The notes under the pieces: generated by a model
Seen by the model: only the letters and a program-made list of their open reading frames with translations
Databases searched by the model: none
What the model was told of the DNA's origin: nothing
NCBI GenBank assembly: GCA_015067385.1
Contig: SVMP01000055.1
Coordinates: forward strand, 1 to 11,776
Reading direction: 5' to 3'
Length of the DNA stretch: 11,776 nucleotides
DNA from: Oscillospiraceae bacterium
GTDB taxonomy: Bacteria > Bacillota > Clostridia > Oscillospirales > UBA644
Shown: positions 6,361-11,776 of the stretch, piece by piece
Layout of the letters: the number at the start of each line of letters is the position of its first letter
Numbering within the stretch: position 1 is the first letter of the stretch
Translations under genes and position numbers: made by a program

Positions 6361-6707
6361 TTAACCTGTTCTCCGGCAATCATACCTGCTTTTGTAAAAG
6401 CGCGGGTAAGATCGTTTTTTACTTCATCCATCAGAACGAACGGGGTTTTCGAGCGCGCAACAAGAATTATATCGTAACCCTTTGCGATATCGTTTTCAAG
6501 AAGCCTGTAAGCCTCTCTCATAAGCCTTCTCGCACGGTTACGCGCAACTGCTTTCCCGATTTTTTTCGTGGTTGTGAGACCCAATTGATTAACTGACTGT
6601 CTGTTTCTGCGGTAATAGACCACAACAGTCGGAAACGCATGGCTGGAGCCCTTTTTATAGAGCTGACGGAAAACCCTGTCGTCCTTGATAGATTTCGTAT
6701 ATTTCAT
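6357..6707 (-). CDS. rnpA: Ribonuclease P protein component
   Basis: RnpA is the protein subunit of RNase P. It helps the catalytic RNA bind precursor tRNA leaders. At 116 aa it has the normal size. The N-terminal central-cleft strand is present (RVFRQLYKKGSS...VVYYRR), followed by LGLTTTKKIGKAVARNRARR and the RNR helix ARNRARRLMREAYR at 55-68. It begins 9 nt after the rpmH stop with only a weak purine-rich site (GTAAAGT) directly before the ATG. Translation is therefore probably coupled to rpmH, as in other bacteria. It ends in a 4-nt ATGA overlap with yidD. Confidence 0.97.
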   Translation of the reverse strand: MKYTKSIKDDRVFRQLYKKGSSHAFPTVVVYYRRNRQSVNQLGLTTTKKIGKAVARNRARRLMREAYRLLENDIAKGYDIILVARSKTPFVLMDEVKNDLTRAFTKAGMIAGEQVK

Positions 6708-6716
6708 ACTTTACAA

Positions 6717-6851
6717 TTACAGCGAAAGCTGTTTTCTGCCTCTCGCACGTCTTCTTGCGAGAACTTTTCTGCCGTTAGCAGTCTTCATTCTCTTTCTGAA
6801 GCCATGAACCTTGCTTCTCTGCCTCTTTTTGGGCTGATATGTTCTTAACAT
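6717..6851 (-). CDS. rpmH: 50S ribosomal protein L34
   Basis: L34 is a tiny arginine/lysine-rich protein of the large ribosomal subunit. The 44-residue ORF reads MLRTYQPKKRQRSKVHGF, continues with the conserved RKRMKTANGRKVLARRRARGRK, and ends QLSL. It matches the family over its whole length; the usual second half of the start motif, MKRTYQPKKR, is MLRTYQPKKR here. It has the strongest ribosome-binding site of the window (AAAAGGAGG, 10 nt before the ATG), as expected for a highly expressed ribosomal gene. It is the first gene of the leftward rpmH-rnpA-yidD-yidC-khpB operon, transcribed from the promoter at 6941-6970. Confidence 0.98.
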   Translation of the reverse strand: MLRTYQPKKRQRSKVHGFRKRMKTANGRKVLARRRARGRKQLSL

Positions 6852-6899
6852 CTTGACCGAACCTCCTTTTCCGGGGTCTTCACAAAATTTCACTTATTC

Positions 6900-6919
6900 C
6901 CCATTTCTTTATAAATGGG
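6900..6919 (-). promoter_or_regulatory. Hairpin in the rpmH leader
   Basis: CCCATTT (6900-6906), loop of six, AAATGGG (6913-6919) gives a 7-bp stem in the rpmH 5' UTR, about 15 nt downstream of the predicted transcription start. No T-run follows in the rpmH direction. It could stabilise the mRNA 5' end; any regulatory role is speculative. Confidence 0.45.
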
Positions 6920-6940
6920 CATAATTACAGTGTTAGCTAT

Positions 6941-6970
6941 ATTATATAACATTTCAATCCGCCTTGTCAA
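6941..6970 (-). promoter_or_regulatory. Sigma-A promoter for the rpmH operon
   Basis: On the minus strand the -35 box TTGACA (6965-6970) and the -10 box TATAAT (6941-6946) both match the consensus perfectly, with an 18-nt spacer. Transcription should start near 6934, leaving a leader of about 80 nt before rpmH. A strong constitutive promoter fits a ribosomal-protein operon. Confidence 0.85.
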
Positions 6971-7023
6971 TACCTTAATTAAAATTTTTTTCGAAAAATA
7001 ACATGAACTTTAAAAAAAACATC

Positions 7024-7052
7024 TTGATTCCGACCGCATTTTATGTTATAAT
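7024..7052 (+). promoter_or_regulatory. Sigma-A promoter for dnaA
   Basis: The -35 box TTGATT (7024-7029; 4 of 6 matches) and a perfect -10 box TATAAT (7047-7052) are separated by the optimal 17 nt. The predicted start near 7059 leaves a leader of about 100 nt. No good DnaA box overlaps the promoter; the best nearby match (complement of TTATTTACA, 7133-7141) has two mismatches. DnaA autoregulation is therefore not evident from sequence. Confidence 0.8.
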
Positions 7053-7103
7053 AAAGTATATGTATTCTATAAGTATATAAAATATTATAATAAGCTTTAT
7101 CCG

Positions 7104-7130
7104 ACGCTGCATAAGACCCGATGCAAGCGT
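7104..7130 (+). promoter_or_regulatory. Hairpin in the dnaA leader
   Basis: ACGCTGCAT (7104-7112), loop AAGACCCG, ATGC then bulged A then AGCGT (7121-7130) forms a 9-bp stem in the dnaA 5' UTR. It ends about 17 nt before the Shine-Dalgarno. It is followed by ATTGTAAATAAA, not a U-tract, so it is not a terminator. It could affect dnaA mRNA stability or translation. Confidence 0.5.
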
Positions 7131-7147
7131 ATTGTAAATAAAAAAAC

Positions 7148-7161
7148 AGGAGATGATATTC
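7148..7161 (+). promoter_or_regulatory. Ribosome-binding site that fixes the dnaA start
   Basis: AGGAG (7148-7152) is followed by 9 nt and then ATG 7162. A second in-frame ATG at 7153 touches the AGGAG directly and could not be used efficiently. The start at 7162 (MKAFKTLW) is therefore preferred over the longer one. Confidence 0.85.
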
Positions 7162-8502
7162 ATGAAAGCCTTCAAAACTTTATGGACGGCTGCTGTGGAA
7201 CGTCTGACAAGCCACATTAGTGAATCAGCTATGGATCTTTGGATCCGTCCGATAGTTCCTATAGCCTACGAAGATGATTCCGCTATCTTAATGGTCGAAT
7301 CTTCTTTCCAGCGTGACATAATCATGTCAAAATATAAAGATCTCATAAGTCATGAGCTTTCGGACATGGTTGGTTTTGAAATGACAATAAAAGTTATCAT
7401 ACCGGAAGAAAGACCGGTTCCTTACGGTACAAAACCTCCGGAAGTACCTAAACGTGATATTGAGCTCGAAAGCATGGTCGAACCCATCTACCCCGAATAT
7501 ACTTTCGACACCTTCGTTGTCGGTGATTCAAACAAACACGCTCATGCCGCATGCTATGCGGTCGCAAAAAATCCGTCAAAGGCGTACAACCCCCTCTTTC
7601 TTTACGGTAATACAGGTCTCGGTAAAACACACCTTCTCAAAGCTATCAGAAATGAGATCGCTGTTTCTTACCCGAATTACAAAACGATCTACATAACAGG
7701 CGAAGAATTTACAAACGAGCTTATCGAAAACATCAAAAACAAGACCATGCCCGAATTTAAAAATAAATATCGCAGTGTGGACGTGCTTTTTGTTGACGAT
7801 ATTCAGTTTATTGCAAACAAAGACTCAACTCAGGAAGAGTTTTTCCATACGTTCAACGCTCTTTATGAAGCTAACAAGCAGATCGTTCTTGCATCCGACC
7901 GTCCTCCGAGAGATATTCAGCTTCTCGAAAACAGACTCCGCTCCCGCTTCGAGATGGGTATCATAACAGACATCTATCTCCCCGAATATGAGCTTAAGGT
8001 CGCAATTATCAAGCAAAAAGCAAAAACATACGGTATGGAGCTTCCCGACGATGTTGTTGACTTCGTTGCAATGAAGATAAAAAACAACATCCGTCAGCTC
8101 GAAGGCGTTCTCAAAAAGATCATGGCTTTCCAGCTTATTTCGAATCTGCCCCCGTCTATAGCTATCGCAAGCAGCGCAGTAAGAGATATAACGAGCGAAA
8201 ACGAACCCATTCCCGTAATATTCGATAAAGTCCTCAAGGAAGTCAGCCACGAATTCGGTGTTTCCGAAGAAGATATCCTCAGTAAAAAACGTGTTGAAAA
8301 CGTAACATTCGCGCGTCAGATCGCAATGCACATCATGCGTGAGATAACTGACCTCTCTCTTCCCGAGATCGGTCAGCATTTCAACGGACGAGACCATTCA
8401 ACCGTTCATCACTCCATAAGAAAGATCGAAACCAAGCTTAAAACAAATAACAGTCTTAAAAACAGAGTTGAAACAATAATCAAAAATGTTCAGGAAAGAT
8501 AA
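7162..8502 (+). CDS. dnaA: Chromosomal replication initiator protein DnaA
   Basis: DnaA is the AAA+ initiator that binds DnaA boxes at oriC, oligomerises with ATP and melts the origin. From ATG 7162 it has 446 aa. Domain I (about 1-80) interacts with partners. Domain II is short (about 20 residues, PEERPVPYGTKPPEVP region). Domain III is the ATPase: Walker A GNTGLGKTH at 149-157, Walker B VLFVDDIQF at about 208-216, sensor I around LASD, arginine finger ENRLRSRFEMG at about 256-266, sensor II IRQLEGVLKK. Domain IV binds DNA, with the signature near 408-417 reading NGRDHSTVHH; many homologues have GGRDHTTV. The gene has its own promoter and ends just before a hairpin terminator. It is separated from dnaN by a 574-nt non-coding region that holds the likely oriC. 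Confidence 0.98.
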   Translation: MKAFKTLWTAAVERLTSHISESAMDLWIRPIVPIAYEDDSAILMVESSFQRDIIMSKYKDLISHELSDMVGFEMTIKVIIPEERPVPYGTKPPEVPKRDIELESMVEPIYPEYTFDTFVVGDSNKHAHAACYAVAKNPSKAYNPLFLYGNTGLGKTHLLKAIRNEIAVSYPNYKTIYITGEEFTNELIENIKNKTMPEFKNKYRSVDVLFVDDIQFIANKDSTQEEFFHTFNALYEANKQIVLASDRPPRDIQLLENRLRSRFEMGIITDIYLPEYELKVAIIKQKAKTYGMELPDDVVDFVAMKIKNNIRQLEGVLKKIMAFQLISNLPPSIAIASSAVRDITSENEPIPVIFDKVLKEVSHEFGVSEEDILSKKRVENVTFARQIAMHIMREITDLSLPEIGQHFNGRDHSTVHHSIRKIETKLKTNNSLKNRVETIIKNVQER

Positions 8503-8505
8503 TTG

Positions 8506-8555
8506 GGAACTCAACTTTGTTGAGTTCCTTGAAAAAAACGCTTTGCGTTTTTTTT
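8506..8555 (+). terminator. Double hairpin terminator after dnaA
   Basis: The first stem is GGAACTCAAC (8506-8515), loop TTT, GTTGAGTTCC (8519-8528): a perfect 10 bp, starting 3 nt after the dnaA stop. The second is AAAAAAACGC (8532-8541), loop TTT, GCGTTTTTTT (8545-8554): also 10 bp, ending in a T-tract. The second is a standard intrinsic terminator that should work in both directions. It should insulate the origin from dnaA read-through. Confidence 0.85.
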
Positions 8556-8561
8556 AGGGTT

Positions 8562-8690
8562 GTACTCTCAGAATAAAATAATATGCTTCGCATTTTTTCC
8601 GTGGAGTACTCTCAGAATAAAATACTACGCGTTTTTCCGAGTGATTTTCTCAGAAAAAAATTGCTTCGCGTTTTTCAAAAAATCCGTGAT
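8562..8690. repeat. Tandem array of three degenerate 35-50 nt units
   Basis: Unit 1 (8562-8605) and unit 2 (8606-8640) begin with the same 19 bases (8562-8580 and 8606-8624, key part CTCTCAGAATAAAA). Unit 3 (8641-8690) keeps the diverged core TTCTCAGAAAAAAA. Units 1 and 3 then carry a mini-hairpin around TGCTTCGC, where unit 2 has ACGCGT. All then run into five or six Ts and end in TTCCG or TCCG. The units lie between the dnaA terminator and the DnaA-box region. There is no ORF of note in them. I do not recognise the repeat. Confidence 0.65.
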
Positions 8691-8785
8691 GATTTTTGGG
8701 TACCGGGTGTGCGGTTACGCTTTATGACGTTAAATCAACAGAATCGACAACAGATTTCTACAGAATAAACCGACAGAGAGAAAAG

Positions 8786-8794
8786 TTTTCAACA
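8786..8794 (+). promoter_or_regulatory. Degenerate DnaA box TTTTCAACA
   Basis: Two mismatches to TTATCCACA (positions 3 and 6), same orientation as the perfect box. It belongs to the origin cluster; weak or ATP-DnaA-dependent binding is inferred. Confidence 0.4.
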
Positions 8795-8808
8795 GTATCA
8801 AAAGATTT

Positions 8809-8826
8809 TCGTCCACAGGATCCACA
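8809..8826 (+). promoter_or_regulatory. Two abutting DnaA boxes, head to tail
   Basis: TCGTCCACA (8809-8817) is followed directly by GGATCCACA (8818-8826). Each has two mismatches at the 5' end but keeps the TCCACA core. With no spacer between them, they resemble cooperative low-affinity sites that hold neighbouring DnaA protomers. Confidence 0.55.
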
Positions 8827-8865
8827 GAATGAACAATACGGAGTTTTGCAAAAGTAAAACGATAT

Positions 8866-8874
8866 TTATCCACA
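8866..8874 (+). promoter_or_regulatory. Consensus DnaA box
   Basis: TTATCCACA, a perfect match to the bacterial DnaA-box consensus and the only perfect one I see in the window. It is the box nearest the AT-rich stretch among the good matches, about 70 nt before it. Confidence 0.85.
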
Positions 8875-8944
8875 CTTCGTCAACAATCGCCAAAATCTTG
8901 AAATAAAGGCAAAAAACGGGTGTTTCAACTGTTTTAACAGCCCC

Positions 8945-8992
8945 TACATAATACTACAAAAAATATATTTATTTCTTTGTTATTATATATAA
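8945..8992. other. AT-rich stretch, probable DNA unwinding element
   Basis: From TACATAATACTACAAA through ATATATTTATTTC to TTATTATATATAA almost no G or C occurs. It lies directly downstream of the DnaA-box cluster and is bounded by GGGG. A DnaA-trio pattern is at best weak (TAG TAT TAT on the minus strand). Confidence 0.55.
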
Positions 8993-9009
8993 GGGGAAAA
9001 AAAGAGAAA

Positions 9010-9072
9010 GGGGCTGCGCCCCGAAAGTAAAAAAAAAGAAGAAAGGGACTTTCGCAAGAAAGTTTACGTAAA
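9010..9072 (+). promoter_or_regulatory. Structured dnaN leader
   Basis: GGGGC-TGC-GCCCC (9010-9022) is a GC-rich hairpin. ACTTTC-GCAA-GAAAGT (9048-9063) is a 6-bp hairpin with a GNRA loop. TTTACGTAAA (9063-9072) is a perfect palindrome next to the start codon. The only good Shine-Dalgarno-like sequence, GAAAGGGA (9041-9048), lies just before the GNRA hairpin and about 28 nt from the ATG. The CTTTC at 9049-9053 could pair instead with GAAAG at 9041-9045, hiding that site. Confidence 0.5.
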
Positions 9073-9076
9073 AGAA

Positions 9077-10186
9077 ATGATATTTTCATGTGACAGAACG
9101 GTTCTTTACGAAACATTCGGTATAGTATCCCGAAGCATACCCGCAAAGAATGCGCTTCCGGTCCTTTCGTGTTTTCTTATCCAGGCGGAAGCGATGGGAA
9201 ATATAATTGTAACGGGCTTTGATATGGATCTCGGTATAACGTCCACCATCGAGGGCGATGTAACAGATGCGGGTAAGATAGCCGTTGATGCGAAGATGAT
9301 ACTCGACATCATGCGAAGCATGGAACCGGGAACCGTTACTTTTACCGAAAACGATAACAAGACCGTTACCGTTTCGGGAGGAAGCTCCGAATATATTCTT
9401 CCCTATATGGATGCGGACACATTTCCCGAACGCCCCACTGTTGAGGGATGCGATTATTTCAACATAGATCAGAAGCTTCTGCATTCCGTTATCCGTCAGA
9501 CGATCTTTGCGGTTTCGCAGAGTGATGTTAAAGGCATATACACAGGTGCATTTTTCAACATACATGACGGACTTCTCGAAGTCGTTTGCACAGACTCGTT
9601 CCGTTTTGCTATGAGAACGGAAAAATACGAATGCGATAAAACGTGTACTTTTCTTGTTCAGGGCAGGGTTTTAAACGAGCTTATAAAGATAATGAAAAAC
9701 GAGGAAGGAAATGTCCGTATCGGGCTTACATCGAGACATATCGTTTTTGAGTTTGAAAATACCCGCATGGTATCACGCCTTGTTGACGGAACATACATGA
9801 ACTATTCTCAGATCCTTCCGAAGAGCTTTAAATATTCCGTTCCCGTCAAGACTACGGAGCTTAAGAAGGTCGTTGAGAGAGCATCCGTTCTTATCAGCGA
9901 AAAAGTAAAGGCTCCCGTAAGAATAAGTCTTGAAAACAACAAGATATTTATAACATGCCGCACGGCAGACGGACACAGCTTTGACGATGAGATCGACGCT
10001 GATATCTGCGGTTCTCCGTTCGAGATCGGTGTAAATAACCGAAATCTTCTCAATATTCTCAGCGCATGCGAATGCGAAGAAGTCGTTATGAATTTCAACA
10101 CACCGCTTTCTTCCGTTTGTTTCCTTCCCAAAGAGGGAGATTCGTTCCTTTTCCTCCTTGCGCCCATGCGTTTGAACGGAAAATAA
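9077..10186 (+). CDS. dnaN: DNA polymerase III beta subunit (sliding clamp)
   Basis: DnaN forms the ring-shaped dimer that tethers DNA polymerase III and many repair proteins to DNA. The 369-aa length fits the three-domain clamp family. The start MIFSCDRTVLYETFGIVSRSIPAKNALPVLSCFLI lines up with the family N-terminus, so ATG 9077 is secure even though only AAAAGAA precedes it. Further family features are the ITGFDMDLGI-type strand (here VTGFDMDLGI), the motif around VVCTDSFRFAM in domain II, and the C-terminal PMRL peptide that helps form the partner-binding pocket. PMRL is followed by three extra residues (NGK), whereas most clamps end at or near it. recF starts 3 nt after the stop, and the S4-domain gene usual at this position is absent. 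Confidence 0.97.
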   Translation: MIFSCDRTVLYETFGIVSRSIPAKNALPVLSCFLIQAEAMGNIIVTGFDMDLGITSTIEGDVTDAGKIAVDAKMILDIMRSMEPGTVTFTENDNKTVTVSGGSSEYILPYMDADTFPERPTVEGCDYFNIDQKLLHSVIRQTIFAVSQSDVKGIYTGAFFNIHDGLLEVVCTDSFRFAMRTEKYECDKTCTFLVQGRVLNELIKIMKNEEGNVRIGLTSRHIVFEFENTRMVSRLVDGTYMNYSQILPKSFKYSVPVKTTELKKVVERASVLISEKVKAPVRISLENNKIFITCRTADGHSFDDEIDADICGSPFEIGVNNRNLLNILSACECEEVVMNFNTPLSSVCFLPKEGDSFLFLLAPMRLNGK

Positions 10187-10189
10187 ATT

Positions 10190-11245
10190 ATGTTTTTACG
10201 TTCGCTTGATCTTACAAGCTTCCGAAACATTCAAAGCGCGCATGTAATTTTCGACGAGGGAGTGAACATCCTTTGCGGAAACAATGCGCAGGGCAAGACA
10301 AACATAATGGAAGCGATCAGATTTTTTTCGGAATGCCGCAGCTTTCGCGGTGCGTCCGATAAAGAAATGATCCTTTCGGGGCAAAATTTTTCGAACATAA
10401 TTGCTCAGTTTGAAAAGGACGGCAGACCCCAAAGCGCAGAAGTACGTTTTTACAGCGAAAAGCGAAGAGAGATCTATCTCAACGAAAGCAAGGTCGTCCC
10501 GAAAGAATTTATGGGAAACCTCAATTCCGTGCTTTTTTATCCCGAACAGCTCACGCTTATAAAAAACGGACCCGACAACCGCCGCAGATTTATGGATGTT
10601 TCGGTATGTCAGATACGTCCTGTTTATTATACGCTTCTTTCTCAGTTTTCCCGTGTTCTTCAGCAAAGGAATGCGCTTTTGAAATCGGGCGATATCTCAA
10701 CGCTCGACATCTGGGACGAACGCTTCGCAAAGCTTTCTTTTCTTGTTACGAAAACGAGAGAAAATTATATTACACGGCTCGAACAGTTCGCAGCCCCCGT
10801 TTCAAACGAAATATCGGGCGGTGCTGAAGAGTTGAAGCTGAAATACGTTCCTTCTTTTTATGCTAACGATGAAAACGAGCTTTTTTCCGAGCTTGAAAAA
10901 AACCGTGAACGTGACAGAGAGCTTGGGTATACATCTCTCGGAGCGCATAAAGACGATTTTGAAACGTATCTTAACGGTAAAAACGTTAAAATTTACGGTT
11001 CGCAGGGGCAGCAGCGTTCGTGCGTTATGTCCTTTAAGCTTGCAGAAGCTGAAATTTTAGCTGAAACAACGGGTGAGTATCCGCTTATTTTGCTCGATGA
11101 TGTTTTTTCAGAGCTTGACATCGGAAGAAGAAATTATATAACGGGCAAAATTTTAGGTAAGCAGGTCATTATAACATCCTGCGAACCCATTCTTTCTTTG
11201 CCCGACGCCAAGCTTATCCCCGTAAAAAACGGAAAAGTGGAATAG
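10190..11245 (+). CDS. recF: DNA replication and repair protein RecF
   Basis: RecF is an SMC-like ABC ATPase that, with RecO and RecR, loads RecA onto single-stranded gaps. The protein has 351 aa, slightly shorter than the common 360-370. Visible motifs: N-terminal LRSLDLTSFRNI; Walker A GNNAQGKTN at 30-38; FYPEQLTLIKNGP at 116-128; GAHKDD at 251-256; ABC signature YGSQGQQRS at 269-277; Walker B with D-loop LILLDDVFSELD at 299-310; followed by QVIITSCE, corresponding to the switch-strand region. The ATG lies 3 nt after the dnaN stop, with GGAAAATAA inside the dnaN 3' end as a modest ribosome-binding site, so the two are co-transcribed and probably translationally coupled. Confidence 0.97.
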   Translation: MFLRSLDLTSFRNIQSAHVIFDEGVNILCGNNAQGKTNIMEAIRFFSECRSFRGASDKEMILSGQNFSNIIAQFEKDGRPQSAEVRFYSEKRREIYLNESKVVPKEFMGNLNSVLFYPEQLTLIKNGPDNRRRFMDVSVCQIRPVYYTLLSQFSRVLQQRNALLKSGDISTLDIWDERFAKLSFLVTKTRENYITRLEQFAAPVSNEISGGAEELKLKYVPSFYANDENELFSELEKNRERDRELGYTSLGAHKDDFETYLNGKNVKIYGSQGQQRSCVMSFKLAEAEILAETTGEYPLILLDDVFSELDIGRRNYITGKILGKQVIITSCEPILSLPDAKLIPVKNGKVE

Positions 11246-11248
11246 ATT

Positions 11249-11776
11249 ATGTTGAATTCCGAATTTAAAAGAATATTTTCGCTTTCGATGTATAAAAACC
11301 TGAAAATAATGCTCGGTGAGATGTCATTTTTAAAGGATTTTATAAACGATGACCGCGGTGATCTTTATCCCGTGACCGCAAAGAGCGAGGATTGTAAAGA
11401 ATACGTTCAAAATAACAGATATATTTTAACGAACGGAACGTGCAGCAGAATGTTCTGCCGCTTTTTTCCGTTTGCAAGCTACGAACTGACATCCGCCGTT
11501 TATAACGGTGAAGCGGGATTTATATTTCAGCTTGCGGATGTTAAAGCAGAGGTTAAAAGAAACGAAAAAGAGATAATTTTTTCGTGCGGAGAAAAAGTTG
11601 AGAAAATTATCATACCCGAATGTGTTACAATAGACTCGCAGATGACAGTTAGCTGCCGCCCGTCATATTTTGACGTTTATTTAAACGTTAACGGCAAGCC
11701 CGAGCACATTTATTCTTTTAACGAAGAAAAATTCAGCAGCAGCAACGATCACAGCGTTTTTTCAAATTCATACGTT
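11249..11776 (+). CDS. Unrecognised protein, N-terminal 176 residues (runs off right edge)
   Basis: The frame is open from ATG 11249 to the end of the window, 3 nt after the recF stop, with GTGGA as a modest ribosome-binding site. It starts MLNSEFKRIFSLSMYKNLK, then a helical and polar region, then from about residue 70 alternating hydrophobic/polar segments (FFPFASYELTSAVYNG, GFIFQLADVKAEV, IIFSC, IIIPECVTID, YFDVYLNVNGK) that suggest an all-beta fold. Six cysteines are present in the visible part. No signal peptide, transmembrane helix or nucleotide-binding motif is seen. It is not RemB, GyrB or an S4 protein, the usual neighbours of recF. The beta-sandwich feel could mean a carbohydrate-related or lectin-like protein, but I do not recognise it and assign no function. 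Being in the dnaN-recF operon suggests steady expression. Confidence 0.8.
   Translation, partial: MLNSEFKRIFSLSMYKNLKIMLGEMSFLKDFINDDRGDLYPVTAKSEDCKEYVQNNRYILTNGTCSRMFCRFFPFASYELTSAVYNGEAGFIFQLADVKAEVKRNEKEIIFSCGEKVEKIIIPECVTIDSQMTVSCRPSYFDVYLNVNGKPEHIYSFNEEKFSSSNDHSVFSNSYV

Larger units (their letters stand above)
8740..8995. other. Probable oriC (DnaA boxes plus AT-rich unwinding element)
   Basis: The dnaA-dnaN spacer is the usual site of origin melting in Firmicutes. Here it contains a perfect DnaA box (8866-8874), at least three two-mismatch boxes in the same orientation (8786-8794, 8809-8817, 8818-8826), further CAACAG/CTACAG/CCACAG-like words from about 8737 on, and an AT-rich stretch (about 8945-8992) downstream. 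I see no comparable cluster upstream of dnaA, so the origin does not look bipartite as in Bacillus. A weak promoter-like pair (TTCAAC 8924-8929, N17, CATAAT 8947-8952) could drive dnaN. No other gene is visible in 8503-9076. Confidence 0.75.

Noticed and set aside
6852..7161. Second DnaA-box cluster upstream of dnaA (bipartite origin)
   Set aside because: Only scattered words with two or more mismatches were found (such as the complements at 6916-6924 and 7133-7141), about what chance gives in AT-rich DNA.
8562..8690. CRISPR-like array
   Set aside because: Units are directly abutting, degenerate and unequal (44, 35 and 50 nt), with no unique spacers and no cas genes nearby.
8583..8768. 61-codon plus-strand open frame in the dnaA-dnaN spacer
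   Set aside because: It starts inside the tandem repeat, has no Shine-Dalgarno and its residues just translate the hairpin repeats and box-like words. Non-coding origin DNA is the better reading.

Overview
This window spans the chromosomal replication-origin region of a low-to-mid-GC Firmicute. The synteny (rpmH, rnpA, yidD, yidC, khpB and mnmE on the minus strand; dnaA, dnaN and recF on the plus strand), the strong AAAGGA/AGGAG ribosome-binding sites (often exactly 9 nt from the start codon) and the sigma-A-type promoters all fit Clostridia. The protein sequences and the many short intergenic hairpins suggest an uncultured Oscillospirales/Ruminococcaceae-like gut or rumen organism. That placement is inference; the core-gene identities are secure.

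Left part (1-6851, all minus strand, reading away from the dnaA promoter region): rpmH - rnpA - yidD - yidC - khpB form a compact operon for a ribosomal protein, the RNase P protein, membrane-protein insertion and an RNA-binding protein. A 172-nt spacer of consecutive hairpins follows, then mnmE - prfB - a 44-aa one-helix membrane protein that is not annotated by length-limited gene finders - rsmA/ksgA. Last comes the 5' part of a GH43-like glycosidase that runs off the left edge. The usual mnmE neighbours mnmG, rsmG, parA and parB are not here.

Centre (6852-7161): a divergent promoter region. A perfect TTGACA-N18-TATAAT promoter drives rpmH leftward and TTGATT-N17-TATAAT drives dnaA rightward. 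Each transcript has a leader hairpin.

Right part (7162-11776, plus strand): dnaA, then a 574-nt non-coding region, then dnaN - recF - an unrecognised partial gene, with 3-nt gaps. The non-coding region carries a terminator, a tandem array of about 45-nt degenerate units with terminator-like mini-hairpins, and the likely oriC: one perfect DnaA box, several degenerate boxes in the same orientation (two exactly abutting), and an AT-rich unwinding stretch. It ends in an unusual dnaN leader in which the only good Shine-Dalgarno-like sequence lies beyond a GNRA hairpin. The small S4-domain gene usual between dnaN and recF is absent, and recF is followed by an unknown gene rather than remB/gyrB.

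The core genes are ordinary. The most interesting material is in the non-coding DNA: two hairpin arrays (3863-4033 and 8506-8690) sharing the same C-pyrimidine-loop-G apex, one containing a compact three-way junction, plus the dnaN leader. A few protein oddities also deserve a look: the KhpB GxxG loop and basic tail, the YidC groove lysine and large outer loop, and the small membrane protein coupled to rsmA.
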